From positions 2,170,001 through 2,234,000 of the forward strand of contig OZ253559.1 in the NCBI GenBank assembly GCA_965262785.1: a DNA stretch of 64,000 bases, in the 5' to 3' direction. Both the position numbers and the translations under genes were made by a program. Below, in pieces: positions 46,478 through 55,417 of this stretch. The notes under the pieces were generated by a model. It saw only the letters and a program-made list of their open reading frames with translations, was not told the DNA's origin and searched no databases. Numbering within the stretch: the first letter of the stretch is position 1; each line of letters starts with the position of its first letter. The stretch is from G965218495 sp965262785 (GTDB lineage Bacteria; Bacteroidota; Rhodothermia; Rhodothermales; Bin80).

Positions 46478-46948
46478 ATGGGGCCGGACCCAAACACCAA
46501 CACCGCGACCAATGAAAGCACCCCAGTCGGCGTAGGAGGTTGGCTCGTGGTTTATCTCTTTGGCTCCATCCCTTTCCTGCTCTTCCATTCGGCGGGCCTG
46601 TCGGGATGGTTTCTCGAATACCCCCTCTGGCTGCTGGTCGCGATATTCCTTTTCCTCGCGTCCCCGCTTGCGCTCATCCTACTGAAGTCGCCGCGAGCCC
46701 CGCGGTGGAACGTCGTCGCGCTGTGGGTCGTCGCCCTCCTGATCACGCTGCGCGCGGCCTTCGTCCCTTTCAATCTAGAGACCGACGAAGCGGCGCAGAG
46801 GAGGAGCCCCGAGGAATGGGTGGCCGCGATCGCGATCCTGGCGGTCATCGCGGTCGGGTCGCTGGCGTGGGCGACGATCTGGACGGTCTACTTCCGGCGA
46901 TCGCTCAGAGTTCGGAACACCTTCCCTCCACTGGCGGTCGATACCTAG
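46478..46948 (+). CDS. Small four-helix membrane protein (DUF2569-like)
   Basis: A 156-residue protein. A short polar start is followed by GVGGWLVVYLFGSIPF, similar to the GIGGWLLL opening of DUF2569 proteins. Three more membrane segments follow (near residues 50-70, 78-95 and 115-135). The function of the family is unknown. Codon use is richer in GC than that of flanking DNA and the gene stands alone between an IS and the nusA leader, so it may be horizontally acquired. Confidence 0.6.
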   Translation: MGPDPNTNTATNESTPVGVGGWLVVYLFGSIPFLLFHSAGLSGWFLEYPLWLLVAIFLFLASPLALILLKSPRAPRWNVVALWVVALLITLRAAFVPFNLETDEAAQRRSPEEWVAAIAILAVIAVGSLAWATIWTVYFRRSLRVRNTFPPLAVDT

Positions 46949-47405
46949 CCCGGGCTTTGGCCGAGGTGCACCGCCCACCTTGAGGAAGCACCCCCTCCCC
47001 GGCCGCAGGCATTGCCCGGCCCGCCAGACGGAGCCCCCGACCTCCCTGCTCCGCGCCGCCCCTCGAAGAATTGCCGCAATCTCCGATCCTTGAAGCTTAA
47101 TATTAGGAAATCCGATTCTATGCCCTGTTTCGGCTTGAGTAAGAGGTAGGTCGTCCACCTGGCCGCGAGGCCCGAACTCGGGTACCAACGGTAGCGGTCT
47201 ACCCGACGCGGAGAGGACTCCTCAGGTTTGAATGTGATTTACATGCGAAAGTGGCAGGGGCCATGTTTCGAATCCCGCCGAAGGTGGCTTGCGGTTCTGA
47301 TCTGCGTATCGTCAGGCAGTGCCGATGCCTTCCTTCGCGCGATGCTGATACAGGCAATTCGGAACCGGCTGGTAAATGGCGTGTTAACACGCGCGTGAGG
47401 ATGAT
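46949..47405. other. Intergenic region upstream of the rimP leader
   Basis: About 450 bp with no recognised gene or tRNA. It should contain the promoter of the rimP-nusA operon. Confidence 0.4.
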
Positions 47406-47467
47406 CCGTAGGGGTTGCGAACGCCGCGCCCTTAGGCGTAAATTCGTTGCCTACGGTATGTAAGGAA

Positions 47468-47494
47468 GGGGGGCTCGACGGGCCACCCTTTTTT
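47468..47494 (+). terminator. Leader terminator 1
   Basis: GGG-GGC pairs with GCC-(A)-CCC around loop TCGACGG, with one unpaired base on each side, followed by six T. Confidence 0.7.
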
Positions 47495-47518
47495 GTTGGG
47501 CTTATTGCAGGATGCACC

Positions 47519-47553
47519 ACGCCCGTCGCGCAAGTCGAGGCCGGGCGTTTTTT
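47519..47553 (+). terminator. Leader terminator 2
   Basis: ACGCCCG (47519-47525) pairs with CGGGCGT (47542-47548) around a 16-nt loop, and a run of six T begins at 47548. Confidence 0.75.
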
Positions 47554-47569
47554 GACATCTACAGCTAGC

Positions 47570-48037
47570 ATGCCAATTGCGCTAGATACACTGCAGGACC
47601 GTGTGACTGCCTTGGTGCAGGGTGTCCTTGACGGAGGCCCGTGCTTTGCGGTCGAGATCGTCGTTCGAGGCAGTATGGGCTCGCACGCAATTGATGTCTT
47701 TGTTGAAAGCGATGCGGTGCTGGATGTGCAAACTTTGGCAAAGATCAGCCGTGAAATTGGCTTCGGACTAGGTTCGGAAGACGTCATGCCGGGTCCCTAT
47801 ACACTAAATGTGTCTTCGCCCGGTACAGACCGCCCGCTGCGCTTGCCCCGACAGTATCGCAAGATGGTCGGACGAGCATTGCGGGTGCACTACCGGTTGC
47901 CAGACAGCAAATACACTGAAGTGGTAGGCACGCTGGAGGAAGTAGATGTAGATGGGATCACCGTCGCGGCATGCAAATCGCCCCTTAGCATCCAATTCAG
48001 CGATATTCTGTGGGCTAAGGTGCAGCTGCCGTGGTAA
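47570..48037 (+). CDS. rimP: Ribosome maturation factor RimP
   Basis: A 155-residue protein needed for 30S subunit assembly. Two alpha/beta domains are seen: an N-terminal one with VEIVVRGSMGSHAIDVFVES and the conserved YTLNVSSPGTDRPL, then a C-terminal SH3-like one starting near RKMVGRALRVHYRLP. The ATG at 47570 is chosen because the family begins close to it. A longer frame back to 47447 would run through both leader terminators. It is first in the conserved rimP-nusA-infB order. Confidence 0.9.
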   Translation: MPIALDTLQDRVTALVQGVLDGGPCFAVEIVVRGSMGSHAIDVFVESDAVLDVQTLAKISREIGFGLGSEDVMPGPYTLNVSSPGTDRPLRLPRQYRKMVGRALRVHYRLPDSKYTEVVGTLEEVDVDGITVAACKSPLSIQFSDILWAKVQLPW

Positions 48038-48059
48038 GCAGGTTGAATAGGTAGACGCT

Positions 48060-49331
48060 ATGCAAAGCACGGACCTTGTTTCCTCATTCGCGGCAATCGC
48101 GCGCGACAAGGATATAGACCGGGACCGACTCCAGCTTATCGTGGAGGACGTGTTCCGCGCGATGATTCGCAAACGGTATGGATCCGATGAGGCCTTCGAG
48201 ATAATTCTCAACCCGGACCATGGGGACATTCAGATCCTGCACATCAGGGAAGTGGTGGATGACTACGATTTGGAAGATCCGGTCACACAGATTGAAGTCA
48301 AAGAAGCTCTTTTGATCGATGAAGATGTCGAGGTGGAAGACGACGTGGCGGAAGAGATTTCTCTCAAAATGTTTGGGCGGCGGGCCGTCGCTATGGCGCG
48401 CCAGAATCTGCGTCAACGCATTCGGGACATCGAGAAGGAGAATATTTTTGAGGAATATTCAGATAGGATTGGCGAAATCGTAGTGGGCGAGGTGTACCAG
48501 CATCGTCGGCGCGAGGTGTTGGTTATGCACAACCGTGTAGAGCTAATTCTACCACGTGAAGAGCAGATTCCGCGGGATCGCTACCGCAAGGGCGACATGC
48601 TCCGGGCCATCGTGAAAGACGTTCGCAGAGACGCAGGCAGTAACGTGCACGTCATCATCAGCCGGGCTGATCCGAATTTGATGGAGCGCCTTTTTGAGCT
48701 TGAGGTACCGGAGATAGACGAAGGGGAGGTGGAAATCAAGCGCATCCTTCGCGAGCCTGGGGATCGTGCCAAAGTCGCAGTGATTAGCCATGATGATCGC
48801 ATAGACCCCGTTGGTGCCTGCGTTGGGCTTAAGGGTAACCGCATTCACGCTGTGGTACGCGAACTCAGCAACGAGAACATTGATGTCCTGGAATGGGCAG
48901 ACGATCCCTATACGCTGATAAAGCGGGCACTGTCTCCAGCCAACCCTATCTCGATCACTCTCAATGAGGATCTTGACCCGCCACGTGCGAAGGCGATCGT
49001 AAGGGCGGACGAGGTGAGTCAAGCCATCGGCAAAGGCGGCATCAACATCCGGCTGGCCTCGCGAATGTCGGGTTATGAGATCGACGTCTACCGTGAGATT
49101 CCGCCGGATGAGGAAGACATCGAGATTGGCGAATTTGACGACGAATTCGATGAGGATACTCTTCGTAAGTTGAAGGATATTGGCTGCGACACCGCCAAGG
49201 CCGTGATGGAGCTTTCCAGTGACGAGCTGATTCGGCGAAGCGGCCTTGAACCCGAAGTTGCGCGGATGGTAATGACTGTCATCAAGGCGGAGTTTGAGGT
49301 CGAGGTTGAAGAGGAGGAAATCGAAGCTTAG
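48060..49331 (+). CDS. nusA: Transcription termination/antitermination factor NusA
   Basis: A 423-residue RNA polymerase-binding factor. The N-terminal domain is residues 1-125. An S1 domain follows with VVGEVYQHRRREVLVMHNRVE and REEQIPRDRYRKGD. Two KH domains come next (VGACVGLKGNRIHAVVREL; DEVSQAIGKGGINIRLASR). The C-terminus ends in a short acidic-rich helical region with one helix-hairpin-helix-like segment rather than two full acidic repeats. It stands between rimP and infB as in most bacteria. Confidence 0.94.
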   Translation: MQSTDLVSSFAAIARDKDIDRDRLQLIVEDVFRAMIRKRYGSDEAFEIILNPDHGDIQILHIREVVDDYDLEDPVTQIEVKEALLIDEDVEVEDDVAEEISLKMFGRRAVAMARQNLRQRIRDIEKENIFEEYSDRIGEIVVGEVYQHRRREVLVMHNRVELILPREEQIPRDRYRKGDMLRAIVKDVRRDAGSNVHVIISRADPNLMERLFELEVPEIDEGEVEIKRILREPGDRAKVAVISHDDRIDPVGACVGLKGNRIHAVVRELSNENIDVLEWADDPYTLIKRALSPANPISITLNEDLDPPRAKAIVRADEVSQAIGKGGINIRLASRMSGYEIDVYREIPPDEEDIEIGEFDDEFDEDTLRKLKDIGCDTAKAVMELSSDELIRRSGLEPEVARMVMTVIKAEFEVEVEEEEIEA

Positions 49332-49369
49332 CCCGTACGGCGCATCCAGTACCCACGACGACGGCGTTT

Positions 49370-52249
49370 ATGGCCACATCGGCAAAGTCATTCAAGAAGA
49401 AGCGGCTCTTCAAGGTAGCCAGAGAGCTGAATATCCAGACCGCTCACATTGAGTCCTTCCTCAATGAATGTGGGCATGGTGATGCGCTGACGGGCTCCGG
49501 GATTATGGCCTCCATCACTACCGAGGATGCGTACAATGCGTTGTTGGACCGATTCAGGAGTGACAAAGCCACTGCGGCACGTGTAGAGAAGCTTAGAGAA
49601 GAGCAGCAGGCACGCACGGCCGAACTTGCAGACACTACGGGCGACTCAGCACCTGTCGTGATTGCAGATGTGGAGCCGGTTGTGCCACCGGTTCAGCCGT
49701 CGCCAATCACAGTTGAGCCCGAAGATAAGCAGGCCGGGCCGACCTTGGAGGAAGTCATTCCCCCGCCACCTGACGAGGCGGAGCCGCCGGGCGCGCTGGA
49801 TCAGCCACCTGAACCGGTGGAGGAGGTGGCGCCGGAAACTGCGGCTGACGTCGCGCACACCCCTTTGGCGGAGCCGCCGATTGAGGAGCCAGCAGAAACT
49901 GAGGCCGAGACACCAGAGATTACGCCGCTGGAGCCGGAGGCACAGGTATCTGCGAGCGAGGAGTCTTTAAGCAAGTTGCCTGACGCTGTACCACCTGCAG
50001 ATGTACCGCCGACAGGTGAGCTACCGGCGTCAGGTGAGGAGCCGCATACGGAGGCATCCGAACAAGCTGAGATAGAGCGGGAAGAAGGTGTCGAAGCGCC
50101 CAAAGGCGAGGGAGTCATAAAGGCGGCGGATAGGGTTAAGCTCCAGGGCACGACGATCATCGGGAAGCTGGATCTGAAATCCGTAGAAGAGAATAAGCCT
50201 GCAGCTGCCGAACGACCCAAGCGCAAGCGCAAGCGTAAAGGGACCAAAGTGGCCGCGCCAGCAGCCGCGTCCGGATCGAAGACAAAAGCCGATGCCACTC
50301 CCCAGCGCAAGAAGTCCAAAAAGCGCGGCAGGACTGCGGTCAAATCAGATGCTGTTGATCAGACCGTCCAGGATACGCTGCGTACGGTCGAACGTGGCTC
50401 ATCGCGTGTCAGGCAGCGCCGACGGCGGGCGCGCCGCCAGCAGCGTGCCGATGAGCGCATGCACGAGCGCAAGGAAAGAGCAGAGCAGGAACAGAAGGTG
50501 CGCGTGACGGAATTCGTCTCTACCGGCGAGCTCGCGGACCTCATGGGCATCTCCGTCACTGACATCATCAGCATGCTCTTCAATGCAGGCATGATGGTAT
50601 CGATCAACCAACGACTGGACGCGGACACGATTTCCTTTGTGGCTGATGAGTTCGAGTTTGAGGTTGAATTCATCACCGACTTCGGCACAGAAGACATTGA
50701 GCTTGAGGAAGATGATGATCCGGCTGATCTCCTGCCGCGAGCGCCGGTCGTCACGGTTATGGGTCACGTCGACCACGGCAAGACGTCGCTATTGGATTTC
50801 ATCCGCCGCGCCAGCGTTGCGGTTGGAGAATCCGGGGGCATCACACAGCATATTGGTGCTTACAAGGTTAAGCTGGATGGGGGTCGCATAGTGACTTTCC
50901 TGGACACTCCGGGCCATGAAGCCTTTACTGCCATGCGTGCGCGTGGCGCTAAGGTGACCGATGTAGTCATCCTGGTAGTGGCGGCAGACGACGCGGTCAT
51001 GCCGCAGACCATAGAAGCCATCAACCATGCGCGGGCCGCCGAGGTATCGATTATTGTGGCGGTCAACAAAATCGACTTGGTTGACGCCAACCCGCAGCGC
51101 GTGATGCAGCAGCTGTCGGAATATGGCGTATTGGTAGAGCAGTATGGCGGCCAAGTGCAGTGTGCGCACGTCTCTGCAAAGTCTGGCCAAGGCGTGGAAG
51201 ACCTGCTGGAAAAAGTGCTCCTGGAGGCTGACATTCTTGAGCTGAAGGCGAATCCAGCTCGCCGTGCCCAAGGCATCGTGATAGAGAGTCGCCTTGACCG
51301 CGGCCGAGGAAATATCGCTACCGTTCTGGTGCAGAATGGCACATTGCGCGTGGGGGATCCATTTGTTGCAGGGATCTACGGGGGGCGCGTTCGTGCGATG
51401 TTTAATGAGTTGGATGCCCGAATCACCGAGGTGGGGCCATCAGAACCGGCACTGGTGCTTGGTCTGCCAGGTCAGCCCACCGTCGGAGACCAATTCATTG
51501 GTGTTGAAGATGCGGACGAAGCAAAAGAGATTGCCCAGAGACGGCAGCAGATCTGGAGGGAGCAGAAACTGCGTCAATACAAGCATGTGCGCCTGGAGGA
51601 TATCGGGCGTCGCATGGCGCTGGGTGACTTCAGCGAGCTTAACCTCATCATCAAGGCTGATGTGGGCGGCTCAGTCGAAGCCATCAGCGACTCCCTGTTG
51701 AAACTCTCGACGGACGAGGTGGCGGTCAACATTATTCATTCGGGCGTGGGAGCCATCAACGAGAGCGACGTGATGCTGGCGTCCGCGTCAGATGCGGTCA
51801 TCATTGGATTTCAGGTGCGTCCCACCCTTGGTGCGCGCAGCGCCAGCGAGCGAGAAGAGATCGACATCCATACGTATTCGATCATCTACGACGCCATAGA
51901 AGATGTTCGCGACGCGCTTGAAGGGTTGCTGCAGCCTGAAGAGATCGAAAAGGTCACTGCCGTCGTTGAGGTGCGCGACCTCTTCAAAGTACCGAAAGTA
52001 GGTACGATAGCGGGCTGCTACGTCAGTGAGGGCAAGGTGCGGCGCAGTGGCACTTTGCGCATCCTACGGGAGAGTATCGTCATATACAACGGCAAAATAT
52101 CCTCTTTGCGTCGGTTCAAGGAGGATGTTCGCGAGGTAGCCAGCGGCTACGAGTGTGGCATCGGGATCGAGAACTACAATGACCTGAAGGTTGGTGATCA
52201 GTTTGAGGTCTATGAAATCGTTGAAACGAAGCGGACTCTGGACTCATAG
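49370..52249 (+). CDS. infB: Translation initiation factor IF-2
   Basis: A 959-residue GTPase that places initiator tRNA on the ribosome. The first IF2_N-type domain has RELNIQTAHIESFLNECG near residue 15. Residues 70-330 are an acidic, proline-rich linker followed by a lysine/arginine-rich segment (PKRKRKRKG). A second IF2_N domain follows (VSTGELADLMGIS). The GTPase domain has G1 VMGHVDHGKTS (near 461), G3 DTPGHEAF and G4 VNKID. The C-terminal domains (KADVGGSVEAI, VPKVGTIAGCYVSEGKV) are complete. The stop overlaps the rbfA start by one base. Confidence 0.95.
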   Translation: MATSAKSFKKKRLFKVARELNIQTAHIESFLNECGHGDALTGSGIMASITTEDAYNALLDRFRSDKATAARVEKLREEQQARTAELADTTGDSAPVVIADVEPVVPPVQPSPITVEPEDKQAGPTLEEVIPPPPDEAEPPGALDQPPEPVEEVAPETAADVAHTPLAEPPIEEPAETEAETPEITPLEPEAQVSASEESLSKLPDAVPPADVPPTGELPASGEEPHTEASEQAEIEREEGVEAPKGEGVIKAADRVKLQGTTIIGKLDLKSVEENKPAAAERPKRKRKRKGTKVAAPAAASGSKTKADATPQRKKSKKRGRTAVKSDAVDQTVQDTLRTVERGSSRVRQRRRRARRQQRADERMHERKERAEQEQKVRVTEFVSTGELADLMGISVTDIISMLFNAGMMVSINQRLDADTISFVADEFEFEVEFITDFGTEDIELEEDDDPADLLPRAPVVTVMGHVDHGKTSLLDFIRRASVAVGESGGITQHIGAYKVKLDGGRIVTFLDTPGHEAFTAMRARGAKVTDVVILVVAADDAVMPQTIEAINHARAAEVSIIVAVNKIDLVDANPQRVMQQLSEYGVLVEQYGGQVQCAHVSAKSGQGVEDLLEKVLLEADILELKANPARRAQGIVIESRLDRGRGNIATVLVQNGTLRVGDPFVAGIYGGRVRAMFNELDARITEVGPSEPALVLGLPGQPTVGDQFIGVEDADEAKEIAQRRQQIWREQKLRQYKHVRLEDIGRRMALGDFSELNLIIKADVGGSVEAISDSLLKLSTDEVAVNIIHSGVGAINESDVMLASASDAVIIGFQVRPTLGARSASEREEIDIHTYSIIYDAIEDVRDALEGLLQPEEIEKVTAVVEVRDLFKVPKVGTIAGCYVSEGKVRRSGTLRILRESIVIYNGKISSLRRFKEDVREVASGYECGIGIENYNDLKVGDQFEVYEIVETKRTLDS

Positions 52250-52614
52250 TGAGCGTTCGTATGCAGCGCGTTGCGAAACTATTGCAGCGCGAAATAGCCG
52301 TCATTCTTGCGCGTGAGTTGCCTCAGGAGCTCATGCTGACTGTCACCGGTGCACGCGTGACAAAGGACCTCAGCATTACCTATGTCTATGTAAGCGTGAT
52401 GGGGGCCACGGCTGAGCAGCGTCAGGAGGCCTTGGCGAATCTTCAGGACCAGGTGCCAAGGATCAGGGAGGCGCTGGCACAGCGCATTCGGCATCAATTG
52501 CGCAGAGTACCCGAGATCCAGTTTTTCTTGGATGAGTCGTTTCAGAATGCTTCAAAGATGGAGTCTATTTTTGAAACGATTCGAGAGGAGCGGGCGCAGC
52601 GAATGGAACCGTAG
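52249..52614 (+). CDS. rbfA: Ribosome-binding factor A
   Basis: A 121-residue KH-like protein that binds the 30S subunit late in assembly. Features are RVAKLLQREIAVILARE at the N-terminus and TVTGARVTKDLSITYVYVSV in the central strands. The start is a GTG overlapping the infB stop (TAGTG). An ATG four codons later is possible. Confidence 0.92.
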   Translation: MSVRMQRVAKLLQREIAVILARELPQELMLTVTGARVTKDLSITYVYVSVMGATAEQRQEALANLQDQVPRIREALAQRIRHQLRRVPEIQFFLDESFQNASKMESIFETIREERAQRMEP

Positions 52615-52622
52615 CACGTGGG

Positions 52623-53336
52623 ATGACCCAGGAAGTTGAAGTATTTGGGCGAGGCGCATTGCCTGCTGAATTCTCCGGCGCGGTCCTTCTCATGGACAAG
52701 CCTAAAGGCTGGACTTCCTTTGGGGTGATAAAGCGGCTGCGTCAACTATTGCCGGTGCGAAAGATTGGGCATGCCGGCACGCTGGATCCGGCGGCCACGG
52801 GCCTACTCATCTGCCTGGTGGGTCGCGCTACGCGGCAAATGGTGTCGTTTATGCATATGCCCAAGACCTATGAAGGCGTGATGCGGTTGGGAGCGGTGAC
52901 GCCGTCTTTTGATGCTGAAACGCCCGTGAGCCAGCGATCCGAGTGGCGGCACCTGACATCTCAGGACCTTGAGCGGGTACGACAGATGTTTGTTGGCAGC
53001 ATTCAGCAACAGCCTCCGATGTACTCGGCCGTACGGGTCCGGGGCGAGCGGCTGTACAAAAAGGCCCGCCGCGGAGAAGTGATCGAGCGCGAGTTCAACA
53101 CGGTTAATGTGTATCAGTTTGCGCTTACCGGTTGGGAAGGCGCAGATGTGGCATTCACGGTCCGGTGCAGCAAAGGTACATATATCCGTGCGTTAGCTCA
53201 CGACATGGGGCAGGCACTGGGGGTCGGGGCTTACCTGGCGGCACTCCGGCGCACGGCGATTGGAGCTTACCACGTACGGGACGCATGGACTGTAGACGGG
53301 CTGGCAACGGCATTGCAAGCTCGGTCACCTTCATGA
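52623..53336 (+). CDS. truB: tRNA pseudouridine(55) synthase
   Basis: A 237-residue enzyme that makes pseudouridine 55 in the T-loop of tRNAs. The catalytic motif is GHAGTLDPAATGLL, with its Asp. MDKPKGWTSFGVIKRL and TYEGVMRLG are typical of the N-terminal part, and RCSKGTYIRALAHDMGQALG lies near the C-terminus. It lacks an extra PUA-type C-terminal domain. The stop overlaps ribF as ATGA. Confidence 0.95.
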   Translation: MTQEVEVFGRGALPAEFSGAVLLMDKPKGWTSFGVIKRLRQLLPVRKIGHAGTLDPAATGLLICLVGRATRQMVSFMHMPKTYEGVMRLGAVTPSFDAETPVSQRSEWRHLTSQDLERVRQMFVGSIQQQPPMYSAVRVRGERLYKKARRGEVIEREFNTVNVYQFALTGWEGADVAFTVRCSKGTYIRALAHDMGQALGVGAYLAALRRTAIGAYHVRDAWTVDGLATALQARSPS

Positions 53337-54274
53337 AGCTCGAGTACGGACTGGATGCTGCCAGGCGAGAACCCACCTCTATCGTAACAGTGGGCTCTTT
53401 TGACGGTGTCCACGCAGGGCATCAGGCTATTCTTTCCTACGTTATTGATCGCGCACGCGCACAGCGCGCCTGCAGTACCCTCCTGACGTTCGAGCCGCAT
53501 CCTCGTGAGGTGTTGACGGGAAAAGTGATGCCGCTTCTCACATCTGTAGAGGAAAAAGCCGACATCCTCGAATCGATGGGTCTGGACCGCTTGATTGTGG
53601 TTGAGTTTTCGCGGGAATTTGCCAGCATGTTGCCGGAGGACTATGTGAAAGGTATCCTGGCAGCGCGTGTTGGACTTCAAGAGATCGTCGTTGGACATGA
53701 CCACGGGTTTGGGCGTGGACGCAAGGGGAATGTGCACCTGCTTCGGAGCATGGGCGACGAGCTGGGGTTTTCTGTGGATGTGCTTCCGGCGGAGGAGGTG
53801 GGGTCGCGAGTGGTTTCTTCGCGCGCAATTCGGCAGCTGATCGCCGAAGACGGTGACATGGTTGCTGCTCGCGCGATGCTCACGCGACCATTCTCGGTTC
53901 GAGGCCGCGTGGTACGAGGCGCCGGGCGCGGCCGGACGATCGGGGTACCTACTGCAAACCTAATAAGGCAGAATGCGCGGAAAGTGGTACCGAGGCGTGG
54001 CGTTTACGTTGTGCAGGCCGCCCTGAAAGGCGGGATTCACCATGGAATGATGAACATTGGATATCGACCGACGGTGGGTGACAGCACCGAGCTGCAGTTG
54101 GAAGTGCATCTTTTCGACTTCTGCAACGATATCTATGGCGAGGTGCTTGCGATAGACTTCTTGCATCGTCTGCGTGATGAAGTAAAGTTTCCGTCCATTG
54201 AGGCCCTCACGGCGCAGTTGGCGCGGGACGCCGCGGAAAGCCGCGCACTATTGGGGGCGAGTCTTTACAGTTAA
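53333..54274 (+). CDS. ribF: Bifunctional riboflavin kinase/FAD synthetase
   Basis: A 313-residue enzyme that makes FMN then FAD. The N-terminal adenylyltransferase has TVGSFDGVHAGHQ and TFEPHPREVL. The C-terminal riboflavin kinase has GAGRGRTIGVPTANL and GVYVV, then MNIGYRPTVGDS. The start at ATG 53333 overlaps truB by 4 bases. A longer frame would run inside truB. Confidence 0.95.
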   Translation: MKLEYGLDAARREPTSIVTVGSFDGVHAGHQAILSYVIDRARAQRACSTLLTFEPHPREVLTGKVMPLLTSVEEKADILESMGLDRLIVVEFSREFASMLPEDYVKGILAARVGLQEIVVGHDHGFGRGRKGNVHLLRSMGDELGFSVDVLPAEEVGSRVVSSRAIRQLIAEDGDMVAARAMLTRPFSVRGRVVRGAGRGRTIGVPTANLIRQNARKVVPRRGVYVVQAALKGGIHHGMMNIGYRPTVGDSTELQLEVHLFDFCNDIYGEVLAIDFLHRLRDEVKFPSIEALTAQLARDAAESRALLGASLYS

Positions 54275-55059
54275 TTGTGGCAGCACGCAGGTTGTGAAGG
54301 CGTCCTTGGTCGGTCGGTCCGTGGCCAATGTATAGCTGCGACCACGATGCAATGCGATAGCGTGGCGTGTCGCAAGCTGTCGATTGCACCAGTGCATCGT
54401 CTGAATTAGCATGCGGCATTGGCCTGCGCCAAGGCAATCCATCTGCGTGATGCACGCCACCGGGCTACGGCCGGCATCGCGGGGCGCAAGCTCGCCGGCG
54501 TTGACCGCGAGGGACTCAACTATAGCGTCACTCTTCGAGGGGCGGCAACAGGAAGCGCGGCTGAAGCCGCGTAACCGTCTCTTGATACTCCTGGGCCATC
54601 TACCTTTCAACGCCTATGCCACTGGCGGAATGGCTATGTCCGTGCCCGCACCGCAGCAGCACAGTGGATGCGGTGGATTGTGACGCAACAAGATCGGTTT
54701 GTTGGTCGGCACGTGCACGTGTGATTAGTGCGGACTGGCCCTCGATGAAAATGTAAATGAGGTCTTCAATGCGCGGTGCAGTGGTCCGGCCAGTACATTG
54801 GATGGGATTACGCCTTGCATTGCGTCACCGGGAAGATGCAAGATGGCATGCGCCTGGATGTGATCCTATTCTTCTTAGCGTGCCCTTCAAAAGGTGCAGC
54901 AACCACCTTTATGCTAAGTGCGACGGAACCCACCAACAATCCTGTCGTTCTAAGAGGCTGATTCGTTCCGGTCCTCGGTAGATAGCTGGCTTTGGCCTTA
55001 TGCCAGTGATTGGCGGACGGGGGCGGGATCGAAAAAAGGCCGATAATGAGAACTGCAGC
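54275..55059. other. Long stretch without a recognisable gene
   Basis: About 785 bp between ribF and rpsO. Frames on both strands are short and look random. No tRNA or known RNA was identified. The 3' part must hold the rpsO promoter and leader, where S15 often represses its own translation. Decayed accessory DNA is likely in the rest. Confidence 0.4.
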
Positions 55060-55326
55060 ATGATTTCTAAAGAGCAGAAAGCAGAGCTAATTGCACGGTT
55101 CGGCAAGAACGAACACGATACAGGCACTTCTGAAGTTCAGATCGCGATCTTTTCTACGCGCATCCGGGCGCTTACGGAGCATCTCAAGTCCAATCCGAAG
55201 GACCATGCCACGCGGCGCGGGCTGTTGAAACTGGTAGGTAAGCGTCGGCGCCTCCTGAATTACCTGATTGAGACGGAAATCGAGCGCTATCGCACCATTA
55301 CGCAAGACCTTGGCATTCGCAAGTAG
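55060..55326 (+). CDS. rpsO: 30S ribosomal protein S15
   Basis: An 88-residue protein, first to bind the central domain of 16S rRNA. HDTGTSEVQIAIFSTRI and HATRRGLLKLVGKRRRLLNYL are conserved. The start at ATG 55060 gives the usual length. An upstream ATG would add 20 unusual residues. Confidence 0.95.
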   Translation: MISKEQKAELIARFGKNEHDTGTSEVQIAIFSTRIRALTEHLKSNPKDHATRRGLLKLVGKRRRLLNYLIETEIERYRTITQDLGIRK

Positions 55327-55376
55327 CCAGGTGACAGGTAAGGCCTTCCAATGCCGCCCATGTCGCTTTTACAAAT

Positions 55377-55394
55377 GCGCCGCGCATGCGGCGC
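55377..55394 (+). promoter_or_regulatory. Hairpin in the pnp leader
   Basis: GCGCCGC pairs with GCGGCGC around loop GCAT, 23 bp before the pnp ATG. There is no T-run. In E. coli a hairpin at this place is cut by RNase III so that PNPase represses itself. A similar role is possible here. Confidence 0.5.
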
Positions 55395-55417
55395 GACTCA
55401 CTAAGTAAGATTGATTC

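Larger units (their letters stand above)
47406..47569 (+). promoter_or_regulatory. Structured leader with tandem terminators upstream of rimP-nusA
   Basis: CCGTAGG (47406-47412) can pair with CCTACGG (47450-47456) to close a folded domain. Two terminator-like hairpins follow. The sequence CGACGGGC (47476-47483) in the first is perfectly complementary to GCCCGTCG (47521-47528), the 5' side of the second. Alternative folding is therefore possible, the hallmark of an attenuator. The rimP ATG is only 16 bp past the second T-run. The operon encodes NusA and IF2, so control by termination or growth state is plausible. Confidence 0.5.

Noticed and set aside
47255..47290. T-loop-like sequence GTTTCGAATCCCGCC upstream of rimP
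   Set aside because: The stem beside the loop does not pair, and no tRNA body can be built around it.
54248..54610. Minus-strand frame of 120 residues downstream of ribF
   Set aside because: Cysteine and arginine-rich composition with no family match. It overlaps the ribF end and looks non-coding.
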